From Deltaproteobacteria bacterium (GTDB taxonomy: Bacteria > Myxococcota_A > UBA9042 > PHBI01), in assembly GCA_020632715.1 (NCBI GenBank), contig JACKFA010000009.1:248001-312000 (forward strand): a DNA stretch of 64,000 bases, given 5' to 3'. Under the pieces are notes generated by a model. The model had not been told where the DNA came from. It made no database searches and was given only the letters and a program-made list of their open reading frames with translations. Below, piece after piece: positions 24,934 through 32,782 of the stretch. A program made the position numbers and the translations under genes. Each line of letters begins with the position of its first letter. Position 1 is the first letter of the stretch.

Positions 24934-26625
24934 TCACGCGAGGCGGCTCGCGAGGGCCTCGGTCCCCTGCCCGGCGACGAGCGCGTCGGCGATGGACTCC
25001 GCGACCGCCGCTACGGTGAGCGACGGGTTCGCCGCGAGCGACGACGGGATGATGGCGCCGTCCACGACGAAGAGGTTCTTGTTGCCGAAGCTCTCGCCGA
25101 AGGGGTCGACGACGCCGTCCTCGGGGCGCTCCGCCATACGGCAGCCGCCGAGCGGGTGCGACGTGTTGACGGTGCCGTCCTTCCGGTAGCCGTCGAGGAA
25201 CATCTCGCCGCCGAGCGCCTCGTAGATCCGCCGCATCACGTCGGCGGCGGCGCTCCAGCGCGCCTCGGTGGCCGGGTCGGTGACGGGCCAGCGCACCTCG
25301 GCGCGGTCGTTCGCGCCGAGGCGGATCTCGCCCTCGCTCGCGTCGAGCGCCAGGCACCCCATCGACAGCATGCGCCCGCCGAACCGCGCGAGGCGCCGCT
25401 TGTACGCGAGCCCCCAGTCGCGCTCGCCCACAGCCGGCCCGGTGGACCAGCGGCCGAGGGCCGTCGGGCGCTCAGGGCGTTGCAGGGTCGAGATGCGCCC
25501 GAGCGCGAGGTAGAGGGGCTCGGCGTAGAAGGGCAGCACGAGGAAGCCGTGCTCCCGGAAGAACGACGGACACATGCTGCCGATGGGTTTGGACTTGTAC
25601 GTCTCGACGTCGAGGCCGAGGTCGTCGCCGACGACGCCCGTGACGCCGTAGTCGCCGTTGCCGGACAGGTGGCGCCCGAGGACGCGGGCGCCCACGCGCT
25701 CGCGGCCCTGGTCGAGGGCGCGCGCGCCGGTGAAGTCGTCCTCGGAGCGGAGGAGGAGCGCGGTCGAGCCCACGGCGCCGCCGGCCACGACGACGACGCG
25801 CGCGTGGATCTCGAAGGGGCGCTCGACGCCGCCGCGGCGGTCGGTGCCGGTGAGCACGTAGCCGCCGAGGTCGCCGCCGGGGGCGACGCGGTCGACCTCG
25901 CTGTCGGCCTGGAAACGGACGCCCGCGGCCTTCGCGCGCGCGAGGTAGTTCATGGTGAGGTTCTGGCGGCCGCGGAAGCGCTGGCCCTGGCTCCACCAGC
26001 CCTCGTTCGCGTCGTCATAGGCGGCGAGCTTCAGCGGGACGGCGGTGGCGCCGATGCGGCGGCACCCCTCGGCGAAGACGAGGTCGCGCTTGGTCGCGAG
26101 CTGCCAGCGCGGGATGGCGCCGCCGGCGTCGGTCCAGGCGAGGCGCGTGACGCGGAGCTCGGCCTCGACGCGGGCGTAGAGCGGGTCGAGAGCGGCGCGG
26201 CTGTAGCGCGCGGGCCAGCGGCGGCGGCCGGCGGGGTCGGTCTGGGCGAAGGCGACGGTCGGGGCGCGGAGCGAGACGCCCGCGTAGACGTTCGAGCCGC
26301 CGCCGAGGCCGACGCCGGCGAGGACGTTGAGGGTCGGGGCGCCGTCGGCGAGGGCGCCGGCGGTGTCGGTCGCGACCTCGGCGACGCGGGCGAGGTAGGC
26401 CGGGGCGAGGCTCTGGCGGAAGTGGTTCCCCTGGGCGTTCAGGGGCTCGTGGTCGGGCGCCGGGGCGCTCGGGTCGAAGGCGCCGGTGTGATCGCCCCCC
26501 TTCTCGACGACGAGCACGGTCCTCCCGGGCAGCGCGTCACGTACGTGCTCGCCGAGGCGCGCCGCGAGGACCGCGCCGCCGAAGCCGGAGCCCACGATGA
26601 CGACGTCGGAGTGAACGACGTTCAC
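24934..26625 (-). CDS. GMC-family FAD-dependent oxidoreductase (cholesterol-oxidase-like)
   Basis: 563 residues. FAD-binding motif is DVVIVGSGFGGAVLAARLGE at the extreme N-terminus, followed by GVGLGGGSNVYAG. The C-terminal substrate/flavin region has NTSHPLGGCRMAE and FVVDGAIIPSSLAANPSLTV. This places it with GMC oxidoreductases that oxidise alcohols or sterols. It has no signal peptide; its coupled partner has a Tat signal, so the complex may be exported as a unit by hitch-hiking (inference). The GTG start overlaps the partner's stop (GTGA) and has GGAG upstream. Confidence 0.9.
   Translation of the reverse strand: MNVVHSDVVIVGSGFGGAVLAARLGEHVRDALPGRTVLVVEKGGDHTGAFDPSAPAPDHEPLNAQGNHFRQSLAPAYLARVAEVATDTAGALADGAPTLNVLAGVGLGGGSNVYAGVSLRAPTVAFAQTDPAGRRRWPARYSRAALDPLYARVEAELRVTRLAWTDAGGAIPRWQLATKRDLVFAEGCRRIGATAVPLKLAAYDDANEGWWSQGQRFRGRQNLTMNYLARAKAAGVRFQADSEVDRVAPGGDLGGYVLTGTDRRGGVERPFEIHARVVVVAGGAVGSTALLLRSEDDFTGARALDQGRERVGARVLGRHLSGNGDYGVTGVVGDDLGLDVETYKSKPIGSMCPSFFREHGFLVLPFYAEPLYLALGRISTLQRPERPTALGRWSTGPAVGERDWGLAYKRRLARFGGRMLSMGCLALDASEGEIRLGANDRAEVRWPVTDPATEARWSAAADVMRRIYEALGGEMFLDGYRKDGTVNTSHPLGGCRMAERPEDGVVDPFGESFGNKNLFVVDGAIIPSSLAANPSLTVAAVAESIADALVAGQGTEALASRLA
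26611..26625. promoter_or_regulatory. 15 bp palindrome GTGAAC-GAC-GTTCAC at the GMC gene start
   Basis: Perfect 6-base arms around GAC, covering the GTG start and first codons of the GMC gene. A copy differing only in the centre (GGC) lies at 59917-59931. It may be an operator or a coincidence of coding sequence. Confidence 0.25.
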
Positions 26626-27425
26626 AGGAGATCTCCGTGGGCGTCGAGGACGGCGGCGAGGTCGTCGCCGGGGGTCGGGTCGGGGGCGCGGTCGAAGGTG
26701 TAGTCGTCGAGCTGGCCGGCGGCGGCCCAGGCGACGAGGTCGGCGCGATCGGTGGTGGCGAGGTCGAGGGGGGCGGCGGCGCCGACGAGGCGCGGGTACC
26801 CGGAGACGACGACGCCGTGGGCGGGGTCCTCGAAGGGTGGGAAGCCGATCGCGACGAGGCCGACGTCGTTCGTGACGGCGCCGAGGAAGGCGAGCATGCA
26901 CGCGGCGCGGAGGACGGTGAGGAGGGGCTCGGTGGCGTCGTCGTCGAAGCCGCGGACGAGGGCGCGCTCGCGGAGGTCGCGCGGGAGCTCGCGGAACTCG
27001 GTGAAGGGGCGCTCCTCGGCGGCGAGGGCGTTCAGGGTGGCGTCGATGGCGAGCGCGAGCGAGGTGTCGCCGGGCGGGAGGGCGTCGACGACGCGCGGCG
27101 GGAGGAGGCCGAGCGAGGTCGTGAGCGGGAGGAGGTCCGCGAGGCGGAGGACGTCCATGGCGCGGGCCTCGACGGCACCGGGCGAGACGAGGGCGCCGGT
27201 CGCGTCGCGCTCGGCCGGGAGGATGAGGTCCATGGCGGCCTGGAGGTTGTCGGGGTGGTCGACGTCGACGGGGGGTGGCTCGTGGACGATGACGTCGGGG
27301 GCGTCGTCGTCGGGGCGCTCGCCGCCGCCGGGCGAGGCGCCGCCGAGGTCGCACGCGGCGACGAGCGGGGCGAGCCCGAAGAGCTTGAGCACCGAGCGGC
27401 GCGAGAGCCTGACGCGGGAGTCCAT
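26622..27425 (-). CDS. Tat-exported lipoprotein resembling gluconate 2-dehydrogenase subunit 3
   Basis: 267 residues. The N-terminus has a twin-arginine signal (RLSRRSVLKLFG) followed by a hydrophobic core and lipobox VAAC. The helical body (about 60-260) contains LQAAMDLILPAERD and the C-terminal pattern seen in gluconate 2-dehydrogenase subunit 3-like proteins. That family partners a GMC flavoprotein subunit, and a GMC gene follows by a 4-base overlap, so the two should form a periplasmic membrane-anchored dehydrogenase passing electrons to the respiratory chain. Substrate is unknown; no cytochrome subunit is encoded nearby. Confidence 0.8.
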   Translation of the reverse strand: MDSRVRLSRRSVLKLFGLAPLVAACDLGGASPGGGERPDDDAPDVIVHEPPPVDVDHPDNLQAAMDLILPAERDATGALVSPGAVEARAMDVLRLADLLPLTTSLGLLPPRVVDALPPGDTSLALAIDATLNALAAEERPFTEFRELPRDLRERALVRGFDDDATEPLLTVLRAACMLAFLGAVTNDVGLVAIGFPPFEDPAHGVVVSGYPRLVGAAAPLDLATTDRADLVAWAAAGQLDDYTFDRAPDPTPGDDLAAVLDAHGDLL

Positions 27426-27460
27426 GATGGGAGGAGAGATAGCGGACGGCCGGCGCCGCG

Positions 27461-27485
27461 TCCGTTGAGTAATCCGGGACGAGGC
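27461..27485 (+). repeat. 25 bp direct repeat flanking the vapBC segment, left copy
   Basis: TCCGTTGAGTAATCCGGGAC followed by GAGGC. The right copy at 28283-28307 differs at two positions. The pair bounds an 800 bp segment that contains only the vapBC genes and repeats. Confidence 0.7.
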
Positions 27486-27602
27486 ATCGAGGATTTCGAG
27501 ACGTTCGCGCTACCAGGCGACGCGCTCGAGACCCTCGACGCGATCGAAGTCCGAGTCGCGCGTGACGATGGCCGGCTATGTTATTGATTCGAGAGGGGAA
27601 AC

Positions 27603-27626
27603 CACGGAGACACGGAGACACGGAGG
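27603..27626 (+). repeat. Three tandem 8 bp units CACGGAGA
   Basis: CACGGAGA occurs at 27603-27610 and 27611-27618, then CACGGAGG at 27619-27626. It lies between the surviving middle and C-terminal parts of vapC. Two imperfect copies of a GCAGGGAGnnCTCCCGGCTG-like segment follow at about 27631 and 27680. Confidence 0.6.
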
Positions 27627-27785
27627 GAGAGCAGGGAGGAGCTCCCGGCTGATGACGGGCTACGTGGCCGAGTCGACCGGGCAGGGAGCGCCCGGCTGAC
27701 GGGCTTGGCGCGACCTCAGAAGTCCGAATCGGTACTCGCCGAGGACCACCACGGCGCGAGCCTCCCCTCGCGCGGACCGGCCTGC

Positions 27786-27905
27786 GGCGACTCTCGGCGC
27801 GTCCGTGATGTCGCGCAGAGGCGCCAAGGCGCAGAGGGAACCGGAGAGATCGAAGTGGGCTCGCCCCTCTGCGGCTTTGCGCCTCTGCGCGAGCCTTCCC
27901 CTCGC
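27786..27905 (-). repeat. ~90 bp repeat, copy 4, inverted, inside vapC
   Basis: Reverse complement of the element at 326-415, including the adjoining CGGCGACTCTCGGCGCGTC. Its arms are GTCGCGCAGAGGCGCCAAGG and GCGCCTCTGCGCGAGCC. It separates the N-terminal and middle parts of the vapC gene and is read through without a stop on the toxin strand. Confidence 0.8.
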
Positions 27906-27970
27906 GCGAACCGAGCTGCGGTGAGAGCCTGGTCCGGACAAGAGCGCCGAGACAGCGTAGGTGTCGAAGA

Positions 27971-28222
27971 TCACTCCCAGCCTTGCGGGTGGACCTGGCC
28001 GAATGTCTGCTTCACCGCCTCGTCCACATCGGCCGTGCCGCCCGGCGGCACGACGCCGAATACGCTTCGCCAGCCCCGCACCGCCGTGACGTCGGCGGAC
28101 GACGCAGCGAGTTGCGCGCGCAGCGCGTCCGCCACGACATCGTTCAGTGGTCTACCGAGGAGCGCCGCGTGGGCCTTCGTCCGCCGATAGAGGTCGTCGG
28201 GGATCTCGATGGTGGCCTTCAT
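27971..28222 (-). CDS. vapB: VapB-type antitoxin
   Basis: 83 residues. The N-terminus MKATIEIPDDLYRRTKAHAA is a ribbon-helix-helix antitoxin start, and the following LLGRPLNDVVADALRAQL completes the DNA-binding dimer. The C-terminal half would wrap the toxin. A GTG of the toxin overlaps its stop (GTGA), the usual antitoxin-first order. With the toxin gene disrupted the antitoxin is an orphan here, though it may still bind its own promoter or neutralise related toxins. It is flanked by 25 bp direct repeats together with vapC. Confidence 0.85.
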   Translation of the reverse strand: MKATIEIPDDLYRRTKAHAALLGRPLNDVVADALRAQLAASSADVTAVRGWRSVFGVVPPGGTADVDEAVKQTFGQVHPQGWE

Positions 28223-28282
28223 CACGCCACCATGAAGCCCGCGATGCCGTTGAACAAGCCAGCAAACCAGCTTCCCGGACAC

Positions 28283-28307
28283 TCCGTTGAGAAATCCGGG
28301 ACGACGC
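28283..28307 (+). repeat. 25 bp direct repeat flanking the vapBC segment, right copy
   Basis: TCCGTTGAGAAATCCGGGAC followed by GACGC; 23 of 25 bases equal to the copy at 27461-27485, same orientation. Confidence 0.7.
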
Positions 28308-28360
28308 CTTCGGGATTACGACATGGACGCTCGCGCGCCGCGCCACCTACGGTCCCGGGC

Positions 28361-30259
28361 ATGCTTCGCCCCGTCCGCCCCGCGCTGGCCCTGCTCGCGC
28401 TCGCCGCCCTCGCGGCCGTCCTCGCCCTGCCCTCCTGCGGCGACGGCGGCGGCGGCGCCTGCCTCGGGCCCGCCTGCGGCGATCCCGGCCCCGTCGTCGG
28501 CGAGTACGAGTACATCGTCGTCGGCTCCGGCGCCGGCGGCGGCCCCCTCGCCTCGCGCCTCGCGCGCGCCGGCCACCGCGTCCTCCTCGTCGAGGCCGGG
28601 CAGGACGTCGGCGGGAAGCTGAACTACCGCGTCCCGGCCCGCCACGCGCGCGCCACCGAGGACCCCGACATGGCGTGGTGGTACTTCGTCCGCCACCACG
28701 ACGACCCCACCCTCGACGCCGCCGACTCGAAGGCCACCCCCGAGGGCGTCCTCTACCCGCGCGGGAGCGCGCTCGGCGGCTCGACCGCCGTGAACGCCAT
28801 GGTCACCGTGCTCCCGGCCCGCTCCGACTGGGACCACCTCGCGGCCCTCACCGGCGACCCGCGCTTCCGCGCCGCCGCCATGGACGAGACCGTCGACAAG
28901 GTCCTCTCCTGGCTCTCCGTCGACGTCCCGAGCCCCGCGCTCGCCGCCGACGACGAGGTCGTCACCGCCATGCTCACCGCCGCCGCCGCCGCCGACGCCC
29001 AGGACGGCGCCGACGGCACCGACCTCCCCGCCCTCGCCGGCGAGCTCGCCCGCCTCCTCGCCCGCGACCTGAACCAGACCCTCCGCGCCGGCGAGACCAC
29101 CGGCCTCTACCGCCTCCCCCTCGCGACGCGCGACGGCGAGCGCTCGGGCCCGCGCGACCTCATCGTCGACACCGTCGCCCAGGGCTACCCGCTCACGGTC
29201 CTCACCGGCGCCCTCGTCACGCGCGTCCTCTTCGACCCCGCCGAGCCCGTCCCGACCGCCATCGGCGTCGAGCTCGTGCGCGAGGAGCACGTCTACGGCG
29301 CGAGCCTCGCCCCCGCCGCGCCGAGCGGCGCCCGCCAGTGCGCGTTCGCCTCGCGCGAGGTCGTCCTCTCCGCCGGCACGTTCAACACCCCGCAGCTCCT
29401 CATGCTCTCGGGCATCGGGCCGCAGGCGGCGCTCGACGCCGTCGGCATCGCGCCGCGCCTCGTCCGCGAGGGCGTCGGCCAGAACCTCCAGGACCGCTAC
29501 GAGGCCGCCGTCGTGGCCGAGCTCGACGCCGACATCGACCTCGTCGCCGACTGCGACCCGACCGCCCCGCCCGAGCTCGACCCGTGCCAGGCGCGCTGGA
29601 AGGATCCGCGCGGCGTCTACCGGACGAGCGGCTTCCTCGCGACCGTGCTCCGCCGCGCCTCGGACGACACCGCCCTCGCCGATCTCCACGTCTTCGCCGT
29701 CCCGGGCGACGCGCGCGGCTACTACCCGGGCTACTCGGCCGACGCCCTCGCGGCGAAGGACCGCTTCACCTGGCTCCTCTTGAAGGCGCGCTCCCACAAC
29801 CGCGACGGCACCGTGCGCCTACGCAGCGCGAGCCCCTTCGAGCGGCCGGAGATCCGGTTTTCCTACTTCGACGAGGCCGACCCCGCGCACGATCCCGACC
29901 TCCTCGCGCTGATCGGCGGCGTCCGCTTCATCCGCGACATCCTCGCGCGCGCCGGCGCCTTCCTCCCCGACGACCCGCCGCGCGAGATCTGGCCCGGCCC
30001 GGACGTCGCGAGCGACGCCGACCTCGGCGCCTTCATCCGGAAGGAGACCTGGGGGCACCACGCCTGCTGCACGAGCCCGATGGGCCGCACCGACGACCCG
30101 ATGGCCGTCGTGGACGCCCGCTTCCGCGTCATCGGCGCCGACCGCCTGCGGGTCGTGGACGCGTCGGTCTTCCCCGAGATCCCGGGGACCTTCATCGCCA
30201 TGCCGACCTTCATGCTGAGCGAGAAGGCCGCCGAGACGATCCTCGAAGATTCGCCGTAA
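28361..30259 (+). CDS. Lipoprotein GMC oxidoreductase (choline-dehydrogenase-like)
   Basis: 632 residues. A hydrophobic signal with lipobox LPSC is followed by a Gly-rich linker and the FAD motif YIVVGSGAGGGPLASRLARA with HRVLLVEAG. GMC signature 1 is YPRGSALGGSTAVNAMVTV and signature 2 is SAGTFNTPQLLMLSGIGP. The catalytic His region is GHHACCTSPMGR and the C-terminus has VVDASVFPEIPGTFIAMPTF. An N-terminal lipid anchor is unusual for this family and means an FAD enzyme outside the cytoplasm. It precedes the lipase genes by 43 bp and may be co-transcribed with them. Substrate unknown. Confidence 0.9.
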   Translation: MLRPVRPALALLALAALAAVLALPSCGDGGGGACLGPACGDPGPVVGEYEYIVVGSGAGGGPLASRLARAGHRVLLVEAGQDVGGKLNYRVPARHARATEDPDMAWWYFVRHHDDPTLDAADSKATPEGVLYPRGSALGGSTAVNAMVTVLPARSDWDHLAALTGDPRFRAAAMDETVDKVLSWLSVDVPSPALAADDEVVTAMLTAAAAADAQDGADGTDLPALAGELARLLARDLNQTLRAGETTGLYRLPLATRDGERSGPRDLIVDTVAQGYPLTVLTGALVTRVLFDPAEPVPTAIGVELVREEHVYGASLAPAAPSGARQCAFASREVVLSAGTFNTPQLLMLSGIGPQAALDAVGIAPRLVREGVGQNLQDRYEAAVVAELDADIDLVADCDPTAPPELDPCQARWKDPRGVYRTSGFLATVLRRASDDTALADLHVFAVPGDARGYYPGYSADALAAKDRFTWLLLKARSHNRDGTVRLRSASPFERPEIRFSYFDEADPAHDPDLLALIGGVRFIRDILARAGAFLPDDPPREIWPGPDVASDADLGAFIRKETWGHHACCTSPMGRTDDPMAVVDARFRVIGADRLRVVDASVFPEIPGTFIAMPTFMLSEKAAETILEDSP

Positions 30260-30274
30260 CGACCGTAACCGGTT

Positions 30275-30357
30275 GTTGCAACGCAACATAGAAAGACCAT
30301 CCATGACACTCTCACGCTCTATAATAGCGGTCGCACCGCTATGCTGCATTGCAGCAT
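30275..30357 (+). promoter_or_regulatory. Three short perfect hairpins around the start of the lipase-like gene
   Basis: GTTGC-AAC-GCAAC (30275-30287), ATAGCGGT-CGC-ACCGCTAT (30324-30342) and ATGCTGCA-T-TGCAGCAT (30341-30357). The last two abut. The ATG at 30303 lies between the first and second. The stretch is far less GC-rich than its surroundings and uses the ATA codon twice. Folding could control translation of the operon start. Confidence 0.45.
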
Positions 30358-31535
30358 CCTGCGACGCGCAGACGGTGGTCTGCGCCGACCTGCTCGCGGC
30401 GCTCCGGCGCTGCGACGTGCCGGCCGGGCCCGCCGTCTGCGAGCTGCCGCTGAACGCGCAGGCGTTCCTCGTCGACCGCTACGACGGCGCCGAGTGCGGG
30501 CAGGACCTCCCCGACGGCGACCCCGACGTCACCGCGCGCGTGTGCGAGCTCCTCGACTTCCCGTGCCCGGATCCGCTCTTCCCCGACCCGCGCCGCGCCC
30601 CGACTCGGAACCCGGTGCTCTTCGTGTCCGGCGTCGACGGCGAGCCCGCCTTCGACTGGAGCGACACGGTCCTCGAGGAGGCCGCGCGCGGCGGGAGCGA
30701 GGTGCACCACGTGAAGCTGACGCCGTGGGCGTCGCGCCATCAGCGCGCGTGGGACCTCTGGGTGGCGCTCGTGGACGTCGTCGGCGACCGCCCCGGCACC
30801 CGCGCGAACCTCGTCTGCTACGCGGTCGGCGGGCTCGACTGCCGCTTCCTCGTGAGCCCGGGCGGCCTCTTCCGCGACGACCCCGAGACCCTCGCCGCCG
30901 TGCAGTCGGTGGTCGCGACGATCGTGACCATCGCGACGCCGCACCGCGGCACGCGCGTGGCCGAGGACGCCCTCGACGCGCTCGAGCGGAAGGCGAGCCC
31001 GGTCGTCGACGCGCTCCTCGGGGAGAGCCTGCTGCCGGAGCGGGACCTCCCGGCGCCGTCGGCGCTCGAGGAGGCGCTCGAGGCGCTGACGCCCGCCGCC
31101 ATGGCCGAGCTCAACGCCACGCTCCCCGACGCGCCGGGGATCGTCTACGAGTCGTGGGCCGGCGTGAGCCACGTCGTCGGGCAGCCGTTCGTGCCGTCCG
31201 AGGACGACATCGCGCGCGACTGCGTCGGCGACGACGGGCGCGTGCTCTTCGCGCGCCACCCGTACACCTACGACGTCATGAGCGAGGTGCTCTGGCTCAC
31301 GGCCGCCTCCGCCGCGAAGGTGCTCGACGGCGACGGGACCAGCGTCCTCGGCCCCTCGGACGGCATGGTGGCCGTCCGGAGCGCGCGCTGGGGGCGCTTC
31401 CGCGGCTGCGTGCCGGCCGATCACTACGACGTGGTCGGGCAGATCGGCGACCGCGGCGCCGACCCGAACACCGGCTTCGACGCGGCGCGCTTCATCGCGA
31501 ACGTCGTCGCCGACCTCGCGCAGCGGGGGTTCTGA
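30303..31535 (+). CDS. Lipase-like lipoprotein with the catalytic serine replaced (pseudoenzyme)
   Basis: 410 residues, lipobox IAASC (Cys20). An N-terminal Cys-rich part (about 20-95) precedes an alpha/beta-hydrolase domain of the bacterial triacylglycerol-lipase type (NPVLFVSGVDG onward). The nucleophile elbow, HSLGG in the next gene, is C172-Y-A174-V-G-G here, so the Ser is Ala. The Asp loop SDGMVAVRSARWGRFRGCVP and the His ADHYD are retained. It is therefore probably inactive and may act as a chaperone, regulator or binding protein for its active paralogue. It is followed after 2 bp by the paralogue. Confidence 0.85.
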   Translation: MTLSRSIIAVAPLCCIAASCDAQTVVCADLLAALRRCDVPAGPAVCELPLNAQAFLVDRYDGAECGQDLPDGDPDVTARVCELLDFPCPDPLFPDPRRAPTRNPVLFVSGVDGEPAFDWSDTVLEEAARGGSEVHHVKLTPWASRHQRAWDLWVALVDVVGDRPGTRANLVCYAVGGLDCRFLVSPGGLFRDDPETLAAVQSVVATIVTIATPHRGTRVAEDALDALERKASPVVDALLGESLLPERDLPAPSALEEALEALTPAAMAELNATLPDAPGIVYESWAGVSHVVGQPFVPSEDDIARDCVGDDGRVLFARHPYTYDVMSEVLWLTAASAAKVLDGDGTSVLGPSDGMVAVRSARWGRFRGCVPADHYDVVGQIGDRGADPNTGFDAARFIANVVADLAQRGF

Positions 31536-31537
31536 CC

Positions 31538-32782
31538 GTGCGCCCCGCCCTCCTGATGGCGCTCGCGATGGCGCTCCCCGCCTGCGCGGACGGCGACCGC
31601 GCGGCCCGCTGCGCCGAGCTGAACGACGCCCTCGCCGTCTGCTTCCCGGACGACTTCGCGGCGACGGACTGCCGGGACGTGAGCGACGTCGACATCGACA
31701 ACCTCGTAGCGATCCTCGACAGCGACGCGTGCGAGGCCGTCCGCGACGCCCTCCCCTCCGACGGCGACATGCGGGCCGCGCGCTGCCGCCTCTTCGACGA
31801 CGACTGCGCCGAGCCGCTGACGCCGCCGCCGGTGTACCGCCCGACCCGCTACCCGATCGTGCTCGTGAACGGCATCGACACGTCGCCGCTCTTCCGCTGG
31901 AGCGACCGCATCGTGACCGTCATGCGCCGCCTCGGCGGTCACGACGTGCACCTCGCCATCGACACCCCGTACGAGACGCCCGCGCGGCGCGCGCAGGACC
32001 TCTGGCGGCAGGTGAAGGCCGTGCTCGCCGAGACCGGCGCGCCGAAGGTGAACCTCGTGTGCCACTCGCTCGGCGGCCTCGACTGCCGCTACCTCGTGAG
32101 CCCGGGCGGGCTCCACTGGGAGGTCCCGGAGTCACACGCCGAGATCGTGCGCGCCGTCGCGTCGGTGACGACCGTCGGCACCGCGCACCGCGGGACGCGC
32201 GCGGCCGACATGGCGCTCGGGCTGCTCCCCGACGGCGACGTGGGGCGCGCGGTCGAGAGCCTCGCGACCTTCCTCGGCGACGCGTTCACGGTCGACGCGC
32301 TCGCGCACGACGTGCACCTCCGCGAGGCCGTGCAGGCCCTCACGACGGACGAGGCGCGCGCGTTCAACGCGGGGGTCCCGGACGCGGACGGCGTGATCTA
32401 CCAGAGCTGGGCTGGGTTCTCGCGGCCCTACGGGGTCGCGCCGCCCGGCTTCGACACGCTGCTCGCCGAGCTCTGCCGCGACGACGACGGCGGGAGCGGC
32501 CTCGTCGGGTGGTCGGGGGAGCACGACTTCATGGCGCTCTCGCTGGTCGCGACCGCCGACATCGTGGGCGACGACCCGGCCCACCCCGACGTCGTGGCGC
32601 CGAACGACGGCCTGACGGCGGTGGCGTCGGCGCGCTGGGGGCGCTTCCGCGGCTGCGTCCCGGCCGACCACATGGAGCAGCTCGGGCAGTACGACCTGCC
32701 GGACGTCAACGTGCGCACCGGGTTCGACGTGGCGTGGTTCTACGCGGCCGTCGCGGCCGACCTCGCCGAGCAGGGGTTGTGA
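31538..32782 (+). CDS. Secreted lipoprotein triacylglycerol-lipase-like hydrolase
   Basis: 414 residues from a GTG at 31538; lipobox LPAC (Cys16). It has the same architecture as the preceding gene: a Cys-rich N-terminal part to about residue 95, then an alpha/beta-hydrolase domain starting YPIVLVNGIDTSPLFRWSDR. The elbow is VCHSLGGLDCRYLVSPGG with Ser177 as nucleophile. The Asp is in APNDGLTAVASARWGRFRG and the His in VPADHMEQLGQ, as in family I lipases. It should hydrolyse acylglycerols or other lipid esters at the envelope. It is coupled to the next gene by GTGA. Confidence 0.88.
   Translation: MRPALLMALAMALPACADGDRAARCAELNDALAVCFPDDFAATDCRDVSDVDIDNLVAILDSDACEAVRDALPSDGDMRAARCRLFDDDCAEPLTPPPVYRPTRYPIVLVNGIDTSPLFRWSDRIVTVMRRLGGHDVHLAIDTPYETPARRAQDLWRQVKAVLAETGAPKVNLVCHSLGGLDCRYLVSPGGLHWEVPESHAEIVRAVASVTTVGTAHRGTRAADMALGLLPDGDVGRAVESLATFLGDAFTVDALAHDVHLREAVQALTTDEARAFNAGVPDADGVIYQSWAGFSRPYGVAPPGFDTLLAELCRDDDGGSGLVGWSGEHDFMALSLVATADIVGDDPAHPDVVAPNDGLTAVASARWGRFRGCVPADHMEQLGQYDLPDVNVRTGFDVAWFYAAVAADLAEQGL

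Larger units (their letters stand above)
27510..27974 (-). pseudogene. vapC: vapC PIN-domain toxin gene broken by repeat insertions
   Basis: The three parts of a VapC toxin (normally ~130 residues) are still readable on the minus strand. The N-terminus VIFDTYAVSALLSG (27974-27930) starts with a GTG overlapping the vapB stop. The middle part AVVVLGEYRFGLLRSRQARQ (about 27757-27695) has the conserved PIN Glu. The C-terminus AIVTRDSDFDRVEGLERVAW ends at a TAG at 27510-27512. The first gap is filled by repeat copy 4, read through in frame; the second holds a stop codon, direct repeats and the CACGGAGA tandem. Core catalytic and structural segments are lost, so the ribonuclease toxin should be inactive. 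Confidence 0.75.

Noticed and set aside
30320..30325. TATAAT inside the lipase-like gene as a promoter -10 box
   Set aside because: No -35 sequence at 16-19 bp and it lies after the start codon; it is better explained by the hairpin-forming codons.
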